Shown in pieces: positions 55,003 to 63,867 of a DNA stretch of 64,000 nt. The notes under the pieces are model-generated. The model had not been told where the DNA came from. It made no database searches and was given only the letters and a program-made list of their open reading frames with translations. The stretch is from the NCBI RefSeq assembly GCF_000719955.1, contig NZ_JOII01000030.1, positions 49,911-113,910 on the forward strand. Direction: 5' to 3'. How positions within the stretch are numbered: position 1 is the first letter of the stretch; each line of letters starts with the position of its first letter. This DNA is from Streptomyces albidoflavus. GTDB taxonomy: Bacteria > Actinomycetota > Actinomycetes > Streptomycetales > Streptomycetaceae. The position numbers and the translations under genes are program-made.

Positions 55003-56853
55003 ATGCCCGAGCTGAGGTCCCGCACAGTCACCCACGGCCGGAACATGGCGGGCGCCCGCGCCCTCATGCGGGCCTCCGGTGTAGCCGGCGAGGACATCGG
55101 CAAGCCGATCATCGCCGTGGCCAACTCCTTCACCGAGTTCGTCCCCGGGCACACCCACCTCCAGCCGGTCGGCCGGATCGTCTCCGAGGCGATCAAGGCG
55201 GCGGGCGCGGTGCCCCGCGAGTTCAACACCATCGCGGTGGACGACGGCATCGCCATGGGCCACGGCGGCATGCTCTACTCGCTGCCCTCCCGCGACCTCA
55301 TCGCGGACTCGGTCGAGTACATGGTCGAGGCGCACTGCGCCGACGCCCTGATCTGCATCTCCAACTGCGACAAGATCACCCCGGGCATGCTGATGGCCGC
55401 CCTGCGGCTCAACATCCCCACGATCTTCGTCTCCGGCGGCCCCATGGAGGCCGGCCAGGCCACGCTGGTCGACGGCACGGTGCGAAAACTCGACCTGGTC
55501 AACGCGATCAGCGACGCGGTCGACGAGTCCGTCTCCGACGAGGACATCCTCCGCATCGAGGAGAACGCCTGCCCGACCTGCGGCTCGTGTTCCGGCATGT
55601 TCACCGCCAACTCGATGAACTGCCTCACCGAGGCCATCGGCCTCTCCCTCCCGGGCAACGGCTCGGTCCTCGCCACCCACACCGCCCGCAAGGCGCTCTA
55701 CGAGCGGGCCGGCGCCACCGTGGTCGAGCTGACCAAGCGGTACTACCAGGACGACGACGCCTCGGTCCTGCCCCGCAACATCGCCACCCGCGAGGCCTTC
55801 GAGAACGCCATGGCCCTCGACATCGCCATGGGCGGCTCCACCAACACCATCCTCCACCTGCTCGCCGCCGCCCAGGAGGCCGAGCTGGGGTACGACCTCA
55901 CCGACATCGACGCCATCTCGCGCCGCGTCCCCTGCCTCGCCAAGGTCGCCCCGAACGTCGCCCCCGGCGGCACGTACTACATGGAGGACGTGCACCGCGC
56001 CGGCGGCATCCCCGCCCTCCTCGGCGAGCTGTACCGCGGCGGCCTGCTCAACGAGAACGTCCACACCGTCCACTCCGACACCATCGACGAGTGGCTGAAG
56101 AACTGGGACATCCGCAGTGGCTCGGCCTCCGCCGAGGCCCTGGACCTCTGGTACGCCGCCCCCGGCTGCCGCCGCTCCGCCGAGGCGTTCTCCCAGTCCG
56201 AGCGGTGGGACTCGCTCGACACCGACGCGGCCGGCGGCTGCATCCGCTCGGTCGAGCACGCCTACTCCGCCGACGGCGGCCTCGCCGTGCTGCGCGGCAA
56301 CATCGCGGTGGACGGCTGCGTCGTCAAGACCGCCGGCGTCGACGAGTCGATCTGGACCTTCGAGGGCCCGGCCGTCGTCTGCGAGTCCCAGGAGGACGCG
56401 GTCGACAAGATCCTCCGCAAGGAGATCACCCACGGCGACGTGGTCGTCATCCGCTACGAGGGCCCCAAGGGCGGCCCCGGCATGCAGGAGATGCTCTACC
56501 CGACCTCCTTCCTGAAGGGCCGGGGGCTCGGCAAGACCTGCGCGCTCATCACCGACGGCCGCTTCTCCGGCGGCACCTCGGGCCTCTCCATCGGCCACGC
56601 CTCCCCGGAGGCGGCCTCCGGCGGCGCCATCGCCCTCGTCGAGGACGGCGACCGCATCCGGATCGACATCCCGAACCGCTCCATCGACCTGCTGGTCGAC
56701 GACGCCACCCTCGACGCCCGCCGCGAGGCCCTCGGCGGCCGCTACGAGCCCGTCGCCCGCGAGCGCAAGGTCTCCGCCGCCCTGCGCGCCTACGCCGCCA
56801 TGGCCACCAGCGCCGACAAGGGCGCGGTCCGCGATGTGACGAAGCTGGGCTGA
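55003..56853 (+). CDS. ilvD: Dihydroxy-acid dehydratase
   Basis: A 616-residue Fe-S enzyme making 2-oxo acids for valine, leucine and isoleucine. Cluster ligands appear in [13 protein letters not shown] and [66 protein letters not shown] and [16 protein letters not shown] are family signatures. Length is normal. ATG after AAGGAG. Single gene followed by a terminator. Confidence 0.98.
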   Translation: MPELRSRTVTHGRNMAGARALMRASGVAGEDIGKPIIAVANSFTEFVPGHTHLQPVGRIVSEAIKAAGAVPREFNTIAVDDGIAMGHGGMLYSLPSRDLIADSVEYMVEAHCADALICISNCDKITPGMLMAALRLNIPTIFVSGGPMEAGQATLVDGTVRKLDLVNAISDAVDESVSDEDILRIEENACPTCGSCSGMFTANSMNCLTEAIGLSLPGNGSVLATHTARKALYERAGATVVELTKRYYQDDDASVLPRNIATREAFENAMALDIAMGGSTNTILHLLAAAQEAELGYDLTDIDAISRRVPCLAKVAPNVAPGGTYYMEDVHRAGGIPALLGELYRGGLLNENVHTVHSDTIDEWLKNWDIRSGSASAEALDLWYAAPGCRRSAEAFSQSERWDSLDTDAAGGCIRSVEHAYSADGGLAVLRGNIAVDGCVVKTAGVDESIWTFEGPAVVCESQEDAVDKILRKEITHGDVVVIRYEGPKGGPGMQEMLYPTSFLKGRGLGKTCALITDGRFSGGTSGLSIGHASPEAASGGAIALVEDGDRIRIDIPNRSIDLLVDDATLDARREALGGRYEPVARERKVSAALRAYAAMATSADKGAVRDVTKLG

Positions 56854-56872
56854 CCCGCGTACGACCACTCCC

Positions 56873-56906
56873 CGGCCCCGGCCGCCCCCAGCGGGCGCCG
56901 GGGCCG
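56873..56906. terminator. Bidirectional terminator between ilvD and the cupin gene
   Basis: CGGCCCCGGC pairs with GCCGGGGCCG across a 14-base loop, between two convergent stops. Confidence 0.75.
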
Positions 56907-56920
56907 AGGCGTGCCCGGCC

Positions 56921-57295
56921 TCACTCCGCCCAGGGCAGCCGCCGCGGCTCCGGGCTCCCCGGCGTCGTCACCGCACCCCCGGAGGCCATCGCGACCAGCG
57001 CCTCGGCGGGCCCCCGCACCGTCCGCACCCGGCGCGTCGCCCCGGCCGGGAGGATGACGGTGCCGCCCGCCGAGACGGCGGCGGCCTCCGCGCCGCAGGT
57101 GAACTCCAGCACCCCGCTCAGCACGGTCCAGACCTGCTCCCGGTCGGCCGTGTGCACCGGACCGGCCGCCTCCGCCTCCATCCGCACCCGCCAGGTGCTG
57201 AGTTCGGTGCTGCCCCGGCTGGGCGCGGCGAGCCCGGTCATGACGGCGTTCGGGGTGGCGGTGACATGGGCGGGGGAGGGCGCGACGACCTGCAT
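56921..57295 (-). CDS. Cupin-domain protein
   Basis: A 124-residue single cupin. REQVWTVLSGVLEFTCG and GGTVILPAGATRRVRTV correspond to cupin motifs 1 and 2; GPVHTADREQ contributes the His and Glu of the metal site. ATG with AAGGAG upstream. It is divergent from the MarR gene across an extensive palindrome, so it is the probable regulatory target. Substrate unknown. Confidence 0.88.
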   Translation of the reverse strand: MQVVAPSPAHVTATPNAVMTGLAAPSRGSTELSTWRVRMEAEAAGPVHTADREQVWTVLSGVLEFTCGAEAAAVSAGGTVILPAGATRRVRTVRGPAEALVAMASGGAVTTPGSPEPRRLPWAE

Positions 57296-57327
57296 GGGGA
57301 AGGCTCCTTGGGCGGTGGCGACAGTGA

Positions 57328-57366
57328 GTCAAGCTGCTTTACTTGATGGGAGTAAAGCAGCTTGAC
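57328..57366. promoter_or_regulatory. Double palindromic operator between cupin and marR
   Basis: GTCAAGCTGCTTTACT and its exact complement AGTAAAGCAGCTTGAC flank a seven-base spacer. Each arm contains its own palindrome, AAGCTGCTT (57331-57339) and AAGCAGCTT (57355-57363), with centres 24 bases apart, which fits two MarR dimers. It ends 14 bases before the marR ATG and covers the cupin promoter region. Confidence 0.85.
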
Positions 57367-57380
57367 CGCTCCGTGTCATC

Positions 57381-57863
57381 ATGAATCCCGTGCGCCGAGA
57401 CGATCCCCTGCCCGAGGCCGAGCTGACCTTCCTGCTCGGCATGGCGTTCCAGCTGGTGCTGGCCGAGTTCAACGACCGGGTCGCCGCCGTCGGCGAGGGC
57501 GACCTGCGCCCCGTCCACGGCATGGTCTTCCAGCTCCTCGCCCGCACCCCCGTCACCAGCAGCGAACTGGCCGAGCGCCTCGGCGTCACCAAGCAGGCCG
57601 CCGGGCAGATCGTGGACGACCTGGAACGCCGCGGCTACGTCCGCCGCGACCCCCACCCGGCGGGCGGCCGCCGCAAGCTCCTCGTCCTGACCGACGCCGC
57701 CCGCGCCCACCTCGCCGTCGCCGGCCGCGTCCTCCACACCCTGGAGGCCGAACTCGCCGACCGCCAGGAGGGCGCCACCCTCGCCCCCCTCCGCACCGGA
57801 CTGGCCGCCCTGATCCGCACCCTCACGGGCGACGACCTTCCCCCGCTGAGGCCCGTCTGGTGA
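57381..57863 (+). CDS. MarR-family transcriptional regulator
   Basis: A 160-residue winged-helix regulator: VHGMVFQLLARTPVTSSELA, ERLGVTKQAAGQIVDDLERR (recognition helix) and GYVRRDPHPAGGRRKLLVLT (wing). Flanking helices make the dimer. The divergent cupin gene and the double palindrome between them indicate autoregulation and repression of the cupin gene, relieved by an unknown ligand. Confidence 0.94.
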   Translation: MNPVRRDDPLPEAELTFLLGMAFQLVLAEFNDRVAAVGEGDLRPVHGMVFQLLARTPVTSSELAERLGVTKQAAGQIVDDLERRGYVRRDPHPAGGRRKLLVLTDAARAHLAVAGRVLHTLEAELADRQEGATLAPLRTGLAALIRTLTGDDLPPLRPVW

Positions 57864-57924
57864 CCCCGCCCGCCAGGCCGCTCCCCGCCCCCGCCCCCGC
57901 CCCCGACCGGAGACAATCGCCACC

Positions 57925-58410
57925 GTGACCGACTCGCCCCGCCCCACCGCCCCCGGCCCGCACCCCGAGCCGATCCGTTTCTTCGGCACCACCTGGCTCG
58001 ACCACTCCGGCCACTACGGCCTGCGCCGCGCCGGTGTCGCGGCCGGCTCCCTCGCGCTCGCCGCCGCCAGCGCCGTGCTGCTGCGGATCGGCTACCAGGG
58101 CATGGCCCTGGCCGAGGTCGGCTGGGTGCTCAACGTCCTGGTCGTCGGCATGTTCGCGCTCTGCACCGCCATCGCCTTCGGCCGGGAGTGGGAGAGCTTC
58201 ACCAAGCGCCCCGATCCCGAGCGCCGGCAGTCGCTGCGCGGCCTCATGGCCATCGGCTTCCTCGGCGTCCTCGTCGCCTGGGCCCTGCGCAGCCTCCGCG
58301 AGGCGCCGGGCGAGGGGCTGCACCGCGCCGAGTACGAGGAGGCCGTCGCCCAGGCGTCCCGCCGCCGCGCCCGCCGCACCGGCCACCCGGGACGCCGGGC
58401 GAAGCGCTGA
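57925..58410 (+). CDS. EF-hand-free small membrane protein, conserved hypothetical
   Basis: A 161-residue protein with three predicted membrane helices: GVAAGSLALAAASAVLLRIG, GWVLNVLVVGMFALCTAIAF and GLMAIGFLGVLVAWALRSL. The C-terminus is strongly basic (RRRARRTGHPGRRAKR). GTG start. No motif is recognised; it lies 61 bases after marR and may be co-transcribed. Confidence 0.75.
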   Translation: MTDSPRPTAPGPHPEPIRFFGTTWLDHSGHYGLRRAGVAAGSLALAAASAVLLRIGYQGMALAEVGWVLNVLVVGMFALCTAIAFGREWESFTKRPDPERRQSLRGLMAIGFLGVLVAWALRSLREAPGEGLHRAEYEEAVAQASRRRARRTGHPGRRAKR

Positions 58411-58417
58411 CCGCCCG

Positions 58418-58630
58418 CTACTTCGCGCGCCCCTCGGCCAGGGTGTGCGCCACGAGCGCGTTGGCGTGCCCGTGCCCCAGCCCGTGCTCGGCCTTCAGCC
58501 AGGCCACCAGCTCCATGTGCCGGGTCAGCGGCGACGACCGGACCAGCTCCTGCCACTCCGCCACCGGCCGCCCGTACGTCTTCTCGATCGACGGGAAGTA
58601 ACTGGCCGGGCCCTTCACGTTTTCCGCCAT
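58418..58630 (-). CDS. DUF4287-domain protein
   Basis: A 70-residue protein matching DUF4287: GPASYFPSIEKTYGRPVAEW, LVAWLKAEHGLGHGHANALV. The His/Gly-rich GLGHGHAN is the family hallmark. The start was set at ATG 58630; the frame continues upstream to 58684 without a ribosome site. Function unknown. Confidence 0.85.
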   Translation of the reverse strand: MAENVKGPASYFPSIEKTYGRPVAEWQELVRSSPLTRHMELVAWLKAEHGLGHGHANALVAHTLAEGRAK

Positions 58631-58822
58631 GACGGACAACCCCCTCCGGAACGACTCCTCGACGCACACCGCGCCGCCTGTCACCCCCTACGACCGTCCC
58701 GCCCGCGAAAACTCATCGCCGCGCGGCGCGTCACTTCCCGCCCGGCACGGAAACCCCTGGCCCCCACAACACCCCAGGTGATAGCCACGACCTGAACCAG
58801 CGCCCACCCCGGAGGAGCCCGC

Positions 58823-59680
58823 ATGCCCGACCCCCTGGCCGACCGCACCCGCCGAGCCGCCTCCTTCAACACCGCCTCGGCCCACTACGCCAAGTACCGC
58901 CCCTCCTACCCGCCGGCTCTGTACGAGGCCGTGGAGGAAGCGCTCGGCCGCCCCCTCGCCGGAGTCCGCGTCGCCGACATCGGCGCCGGAACCGGCATCG
59001 CCACCGCCCAGCTCCACGCACGCGGCGCCCATGTCCTCGCCGTCGAGCCCGGCGAAGGCATGGCGGCCGAACTCCGCCGGACCCTGCCCGGCACCCCCCT
59101 GGTCCGCGGCGACGGCAACGCCCTCCCCCTCGCCGACGGCGCCGCCGACCTCGTCACCTTCGCCCAGTCCTTCCACTGGACCGACCCCGGGCGCGCCCTT
59201 CCGGAGGCGTACCGCGTGCTGCGCCCCGGCGGCGTCCTGGCCCGCTGGTGGAACATCTCCGACTCCTCCCACACCTGGGTCGCCGACCAGGCCGACCGCC
59301 TGCTCGCCCACTTCGGCCCGGAGGGCGCCGCCCACGGCGCGCACATCCCGGGCCGCGCCGACGCCGACGCCGCCCCCGCCGTCGGGGACCCCGTCGTGGG
59401 AGCGCTGGCCAAGGCGCCCTCCCGCCCCGGCGCCCCCGAACCCGAGCCGGTGGCCGACGCCCCGCTCACCCACCGGATCCCCTGGTCGCGCCGGCTCACC
59501 GTCGACGACCACCTGGCCAACCTCGCCAGCCACTCCCTCTTCCTGGTCGCCGACGCCGCCCTCGCCCAGGATTTCCTCGACCGCGAGCGCGCCCGGCTGC
59601 TCCAGCTCTTCCCCGACGGTCACGTCGAGGAGCGGTACGTGGTGGACCTGGTCCTGACCTCCCGGCCCGTCTCCGCCTGA
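58823..59680 (+). CDS. Class I SAM-dependent methyltransferase
   Basis: A 285-residue protein. N-terminal ASFNTASAHYAKYRPSYP, SAM motif I VADIGAGTGIATAQL (residues about 51-65), VEPGEGMAAEL, and VTFAQSFHWTDPGRALPEA with RPGGVLARWWN (motifs II and III). This resembles the Methyltransf_11 YafE/SmtA-like group. ATG after GGAGGA. Substrate unknown; it stands alone. Confidence 0.92.
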   Translation: MPDPLADRTRRAASFNTASAHYAKYRPSYPPALYEAVEEALGRPLAGVRVADIGAGTGIATAQLHARGAHVLAVEPGEGMAAELRRTLPGTPLVRGDGNALPLADGAADLVTFAQSFHWTDPGRALPEAYRVLRPGGVLARWWNISDSSHTWVADQADRLLAHFGPEGAAHGAHIPGRADADAAPAVGDPVVGALAKAPSRPGAPEPEPVADAPLTHRIPWSRRLTVDDHLANLASHSLFLVADAALAQDFLDRERARLLQLFPDGHVEERYVVDLVLTSRPVSA

Positions 59681-59788
59681 CCACCCCGCCCGGCGCGCCG
59701 CCCTCCCGGAGTTTCCACCGGGTCGGGCGGCGCGCCGTTCGCGTACCACTCCTCCTCGTCCCTTGACCCGGACCCGTCCCAGGAGGAG

Positions 59789-59808
59789 TATTCAACAGGT
59801 GATGAATA
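59789..59808. promoter_or_regulatory. 20-bp near-perfect AT-rich palindrome at the ABC operon start
   Basis: TATTCAACA-GG-TGATGAATA is symmetric at eight of nine positions and covers the end of the Shine-Dalgarno region and the start codon of the ABC ATPase gene. In a GC-rich genome this AT-rich dyad is likely to be a repressor operator. No regulator gene is immediately adjacent. Confidence 0.55.
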
Positions 59809-60599
59809 AAAAGCCGCCGCCCGACGACGCCCCGGGCGCCGCCGTCACCGCCACCGCCCTCACCGTCACCCGGGGCTCCCGCACCGTCCTGGACGACCTC
59901 CACTTCACCGTGGAAACCGGCCAGGTCACCGGCCTCCTCGGCCCCTCCGGCTGCGGCAAGACCACCCTCATGCGCGCCCTCGCCGGCACCCAGGCCAAGG
60001 TCACCGGCACCCTCGACGTCCTCGGCCACCCGGCCGGCGACCCCCGCCTGCGCCATTGCATCGGCTACGTCACCCAGGCCCCCTCCGTCTACGACGACCT
60101 GACCGTCCGCCAGAACCTCGCCTACTTCGCCGCCGTCCTCGACCCGGGCCGCCGCGCCACGGCCCGCCGCGTCGAGGCCGTCACCCGCGCCCTCGCCGAC
60201 GTCGACCTCACCTCGCACGCCGACGCCCTCGCCGGACAGCTCTCCGGCGGCCAGCGCAGCCGGGTTTCCCTCGCCGTCGCCCTGCTCGGCGCCCCCGACC
60301 TCCTCGTCCTGGACGAACCGACCGTCGGCCTCGACCCCGTACTCCGCCGCGACCTGTGGAACCTCTTCCACCGCCTCGCCGCCGAACACGGCACCACCCT
60401 CCTCGTCTCCTCGCACGTCATGGACGAGGCGGAGCGCTGCCACCGCCTCCTCCTCATGCGCGAGGGCCGCGTCCTCGCCGAGGACACCCCCGAGGCCCTG
60501 CGCGCCCGCACCCACCGCCCCACCGTCGAAGAAGCCTTCCTCCACCTGGTCGACGCCGCCGGCCACCCGGCGACGACCCCCGAGGAGCGCACCCCATGA
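59802..60599 (+). CDS. ABC transporter ATP-binding protein
   Basis: A 265-residue ATPase: Walker A LGPSGCGKTTLMRAL (near residues 46-60), Q-loop GYVTQAPSVYDDLTV, signature LSGGQRSRVSLAVALL, Walker B LLVLDEPTVGLDP, and the H-loop in VSSHVMDEAERC. The start may be ATG 59802 or GTG 59799; AGGAGGAG is just upstream. Coupled by an ATGA overlap to the permease, forming an ABC-2 exporter of the drug/antibiotic resistance (YhhJ/NodI-J-like) type. Confidence 0.94.
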   Translation: MNKKPPPDDAPGAAVTATALTVTRGSRTVLDDLHFTVETGQVTGLLGPSGCGKTTLMRALAGTQAKVTGTLDVLGHPAGDPRLRHCIGYVTQAPSVYDDLTVRQNLAYFAAVLDPGRRATARRVEAVTRALADVDLTSHADALAGQLSGGQRSRVSLAVALLGAPDLLVLDEPTVGLDPVLRRDLWNLFHRLAAEHGTTLLVSSHVMDEAERCHRLLLMREGRVLAEDTPEALRARTHRPTVEEAFLHLVDAAGHPATTPEERTP

Positions 60600-61369
60600 C
60601 CGCCACCGCCACCCCGGCGCGCCCCACCGCCTTCTCCGCCGCCCGCACCCTCGCCACCGCCGCCCGCGTCCTGCGCCAGCTCCGCCACGACCCGCGCACC
60701 ATCGCCCTGCTGCTCCTGGTGCCCTGCGTCATGATCACGCTGCTCCGCTACGTCTTCGACGGCAGCCCGGGCACCTTCGATGCCATCGGCGCCTCCCTGC
60801 TCGGGATCTTCCCGCTCATCACGATGTTCCTGGTCACCTCCATCGCCACCCTGCGCGAACGCACCTCGGGCACCCTGGAACGCCTCCTCGCCCTGCCGCT
60901 CGGCAAGGCCGACCTCATCGCCGGCTACGCCCTCGCCTTCGGCGCCCTCGCGGTGGTCCAGTCGGCGCTCGCCACCGCGCTCTCCGTCTGGCTCCTGGGC
61001 CTCGACGTCACGGGCTCCCCGTGGCTGCTGCTCCTGGTCGCCGTCCTCGACGCGCTGCTCGGCACCGCCCTCGGCCTCTTCGTCTCGGCCTTCGCCGCCT
61101 CCGAGTTCCAGGCCGTGCAGTTCATGCCGGCGGTGATCTTCCCGCAGCTGCTGCTCTGCGGCCTCTTCACCCCGCGCCCGAACATGCACCCCGTCCTGGA
61201 GGCCGTCTCGAACGTGCTCCCCATGTCGTACGCCGTCGACGCGATGAACGAGGTCCTCACCCGCCCGGGAGTCACCGGCACCTTCGTCCGCGACCTGGCG
61301 ATCGTCGCCGGCAGCGCCGTACTCGTCCTGGTCCTCGGCGCCGCCACCCTGCGCCGCCGCACCACCTGA
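60596..61369 (+). CDS. ABC-2 type transporter permease
   Basis: A 257-residue membrane protein with six helices. It has the ABC-2 signature TSIATLRERTSGTLERLLALPL (split here by the conserved ERxxGTxE pattern) and the NodJ/DrrB-type ending LPMSYAVDAMNEVL with FMPAVIFPQLLLCGLF. Partner of the upstream ATPase. Likely exports a drug or small hydrophobic compound. Confidence 0.93.
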   Translation: MTATATPARPTAFSAARTLATAARVLRQLRHDPRTIALLLLVPCVMITLLRYVFDGSPGTFDAIGASLLGIFPLITMFLVTSIATLRERTSGTLERLLALPLGKADLIAGYALAFGALAVVQSALATALSVWLLGLDVTGSPWLLLLVAVLDALLGTALGLFVSAFAASEFQAVQFMPAVIFPQLLLCGLFTPRPNMHPVLEAVSNVLPMSYAVDAMNEVLTRPGVTGTFVRDLAIVAGSAVLVLVLGAATLRRRTT

Positions 61370-61468
61370 CCGACCGACCGGCGGACAGCTCCGCGCCCCG
61401 CCGCCCGCCGGTGCGAGGATGACGAGCGGAACGGCACGTACGGCACCACGCGGAGGGCGAACCCCGAC

Positions 61469-62278
61469 ATGACCCAGAAAGTCGCAGTGCTCGGCACCGG
61501 CAAGATCGGCGAGGCCCTGCTCAGCGGAATGATCCGCGCCGGCTGGTCCCCCGCGGACCTCCTCGTCACCGCCCGCCGCCCCGAGCGCGCCGACACCCTC
61601 CGCGAGCGCTACGGCGTCACCCCGGTCACCAACGCCGAGGCCGCCAAGACCGCCGACACCCTCATCCTCACCGTCAAGCCGCAGGACATGGGCGCCCTCG
61701 TCGAGGAACTGGCCCCGCACGTCCCCGCCGACCGCCTCGTCATCAGCGGCGCCGCCGGCATCCCCACCGCGTACTTCGAGGAGCGCTTGGCCGCCGGCAC
61801 CCCCGTGGTCCGCGTCATGACCAACACGCCCGCCCTGGTGGACGAGGCGATGTCGGTGATCTCCGGCGGTACGCACGCCAACCCGGCGCACCTCGCCATC
61901 GCCCAGGAGATCTTCGGCGGCGTTGGCAAGACCCTGCGCGTCCCCGAGTCCCAGCAGGACGCCGCCACCGCCCTCTCCGGCTCCGGCCCCGCCTACTTCT
62001 ACTTCCTGGTCGAGGCGATGACCGACGCCGGCATCCTGCTCGGCCTGCCCCGCTCCCAGGCCCACGACCTCATCGTGCAGGCCGCGATCGGCGCCGCCGT
62101 CATGCTCCGCGACAGCGGCGAACACCCCGTGAAACTCCGCGAGGCCGTCACCTCCCCGGCCGGCACCACCATCAACGCCATCCGCGAACTGGAGAACCAC
62201 GGCGTCCGCGCCGCCCTCATCGCCGCCCTGGAGGCCGCCCGCGACCGCAGCCGCGAACTGGCCTCCGGCAAGGGCTGA
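61469..62278 (+). CDS. proC: Pyrroline-5-carboxylate reductase
   Basis: A 269-residue enzyme for the last step of proline synthesis. N-terminal NADP motif VAVLGTGKIGEALLSGMI, then TVKPQDMGALVEEL, VISGAAGIPTAYFEERL, VVRVMTNTPALVDEAMSVI and the ProC signature DAATALSGSGPAYFY, with TSPAGTTINAIRELE near the C-terminus. ATG preceded by GGAGGGCGA. A strong terminator follows. Confidence 0.97.
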   Translation: MTQKVAVLGTGKIGEALLSGMIRAGWSPADLLVTARRPERADTLRERYGVTPVTNAEAAKTADTLILTVKPQDMGALVEELAPHVPADRLVISGAAGIPTAYFEERLAAGTPVVRVMTNTPALVDEAMSVISGGTHANPAHLAIAQEIFGGVGKTLRVPESQQDAATALSGSGPAYFYFLVEAMTDAGILLGLPRSQAHDLIVQAAIGAAVMLRDSGEHPVKLREAVTSPAGTTINAIRELENHGVRAALIAALEAARDRSRELASGKG

Positions 62279-62283
62279 CCAAA

Positions 62284-62317
62284 ACGGGGTGGGGCGCCCG
62301 AGGCAGCCCCACCCCGT
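62284..62317. terminator. Bidirectional terminator between proC and trpS
   Basis: ACGGGGTGGGGC pairs perfectly with GCCCCACCCCGT across a ten-base loop, between convergent genes. Confidence 0.9.
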
Positions 62318-62323
62318 GCCCTT

Positions 62324-63319
62324 TCAGGCCGGCAGCAGCCCGACCGCCCGGTACGCCTCGTCGACCACGGGCCGCGCCATCGCCCGCGCCCGCTCGGCCC
62401 CGCGCCGCAGCACCGCGTCCACCTCACCGCGATCGGCCACCAGCGCGGCATGCCGCTCCCGCACCGGCCGCAGCACCTCCTCCACCGCCCCGGCCGTGTC
62501 CTTCTTCAACGCGCCGTACGAGGTGTACTGCCCGGCCAGCTTCTCGGGATCGGCTCCGGTGCACCCCGCCAGGATCTCCAGCAGGTTGGTGACCCCGGGC
62601 ATCCGCTCCCGGTCGTGGCGCACCTCGCGGCCGCTGTCGGTCAGCGCCCGCATCACCTTCCGCCGCACCACCTCCGGCTCGTCCAGCAGATAGATGATGC
62701 CCGCCCCCGACTCGTGCGACTTCCCCATCTTGGCGCCGGGCTCCTGCAGGTCCATGACGCGCGCCCCCACCGGCGGATTGGTCGCCCGGGGCACCACGAA
62801 CGCCGGCCCGTACCGCTGGTTGAACCGCTCCGCGAGGTCCCGCGTCAGCTCGACGTGCTGCGTCTGGTCCTCACCCACCGGCACCTCGTCCGTCCGGTAC
62901 GCCAGGATGTCCGCCGCCATCAGCACGGGATAGGTCAGCAACGACAGCCGCACACTCCCGCCCCGCTCCCGCTCCTTCACGGACTTCTCCTTGTACTGGA
63001 TCATCCGCCGCATCTCCCCGTCGGTGGCGACGCACTCCAGGAGATAGGAGAGCCGGGCGTGCTCGTCGACGTGGCTCTGCACGAAGACCGTGCACCGCTC
63101 GGGGTCGAGCCCCGCCGCCAGCAGCAGCGTCGCGGCCTGCCGGCTCAGTCTGCGGACCCGCGCCGGATCGTGCTCGACGGTCAGTGCGTGCAGATCCACC
63201 ACGCAGAACAGCGCGTCCGCCCGGTGCTGGTCACGCTCGACCCACTGGCGCACCGCGCCCAGGTAGTTCCCCAGCGTCAGATGCCCGGTCGGCTTGATCC
63301 CGCTGAATACCCGCGTCAT
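62324..63319 (-). CDS. trpS: Tryptophanyl-tRNA synthetase (auxiliary, inducible type)
   Basis: A 331-residue class I synthetase. The HIGH-like motif is HLTLGNYLGA (residues 13-22) and the KMSKS motif is KMGKS; GEDQTQHVELTRDLAERFN and SLLTYPVLMAADILAYRTD are TrpRS signatures. Streptomyces often has two TrpRS genes; the copy near proC corresponds, from memory, to TrpRS1 (SCO3334), an indolmycin-resistant enzyme induced through ribosome-mediated attenuation. The leader found upstream here has the tandem Trp codons and hairpins this needs. ATG after GGGAGAG. Confidence 0.95.
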   Translation of the reverse strand: MTRVFSGIKPTGHLTLGNYLGAVRQWVERDQHRADALFCVVDLHALTVEHDPARVRRLSRQAATLLLAAGLDPERCTVFVQSHVDEHARLSYLLECVATDGEMRRMIQYKEKSVKERERGGSVRLSLLTYPVLMAADILAYRTDEVPVGEDQTQHVELTRDLAERFNQRYGPAFVVPRATNPPVGARVMDLQEPGAKMGKSHESGAGIIYLLDEPEVVRRKVMRALTDSGREVRHDRERMPGVTNLLEILAGCTGADPEKLAGQYTSYGALKKDTAGAVEEVLRPVRERHAALVADRGEVDAVLRRGAERARAMARPVVDEAYRAVGLLPA

Positions 63320-63390
63320 CTCTCTCCCACTCTCTCCGAGGGGCCCCGCACCTTCCGGCCGGCCGCTCCCGCTCAGGGAGGAGATACGCC

Positions 63391-63463
63391 AACGGCCGCC
63401 GGTGCGGCGGCCGTTGTCTGCACACGTCAGGGCTGGCCGCCGTCAGGCGGCCCACCAGAGCCC
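63391..63463 (-). promoter_or_regulatory. trpS attenuator (alternative hairpins)
   Basis: On the minus strand, region 1 GGCCGCC (63446-63452) pairs with region 2 GGCGGCC (63435-63441), extended by GGGCT (63459-63463) with AGCCC (63430-63434). Regions 3 and 4, AACGGCCGCC (63406-63415) and GGCGGCCGTT (63391-63400), form a perfect 10-bp terminator with a five-base loop. Region 2 can also pair with region 3 (GGCCGCC), giving an antiterminator. The leader peptide's two Trp codons lie inside region 1, so a ribosome stalled for Trp-tRNA would free region 2 and allow trpS transcription. Confidence 0.9.
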
Positions 63464-63484
63464 GTTGTACGTACGCGTGGTCAC
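63443..63484 (-). CDS. trpS leader peptide with tandem Trp codons
   Basis: A 13-codon frame, MTTRTYNGLWWAA, read from GTG 63484. Adjacent TGG TGG codons (63452-63457) act as the tryptophan sensor for the attenuator. A TAAGCT box on the minus strand (63491-63496) lies six bases before the GTG, so the leader is probably translated from a leaderless transcript. Confidence 0.88.
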   Translation of the reverse strand: MTTRTYNGLWWAA

Positions 63485-63514
63485 GGGGGGAGCTTAGACC
63501 GGGACCACCCCAAG

Positions 63515-63544
63515 TTGACAGCCCCTGGAGCCCCTCCGTAAGGT
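63515..63544 (+). promoter_or_regulatory. rrn promoter, consensus-like
   Basis: TTGACA, 18 bases, TAAGGT on the plus strand. A perfect -35 hexamer is rare in this genome and points toward the ribosomal RNA operon at the right edge. Confidence 0.8.
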
Positions 63545-63694
63545 CCAGCGAGTTGCCCGACGTGAGCGCCGGTTCCCACCGGTCCCCGGGCAGCCGATCC
63601 GCAGGACCTCTTCAGAACGCACAGCGGTCTCCGCTGCTCGTTCCGTCGCGCATTGCGGAATGAGGAATCCGCGTCCCGACAGGGCCGCCCCCGA

Positions 63695-63724
63695 TTAGCT
63701 CGGGGAAAGGGAATCCGCTAAAGT
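63695..63724 (+). promoter_or_regulatory. Second rrn promoter
   Basis: TTAGCT, 18 bases, TAAAGT. It is followed by an AGTCGG word shared with the other downstream promoters, typical of the multiple tandem promoters in Streptomyces rrn leaders. Confidence 0.6.
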
Positions 63725-63774
63725 CTCACCAGTCGGAACGGCCCAACAGCCGGGAAGGCGAATCCCGCTGACTG

Positions 63775-63804
63775 GGAATCAGGCCCGAAAGGATCTGATA
63801 GAGT
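63775..63804 (+). promoter_or_regulatory. Third rrn promoter (atypical -35)
   Basis: TAGAGT lies within CTGATAGAGTCGG, and GGAATC is 18 bases upstream in place of a consensus -35. The same arrangement recurs about 93 bases downstream. Confidence 0.6.
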
Positions 63805-63867
63805 CGGAACCGCCGGAAAGGGAAAAGCGAAGCGGAAACGCGGAGCTGGAACCGGAAAGGCACCGAG

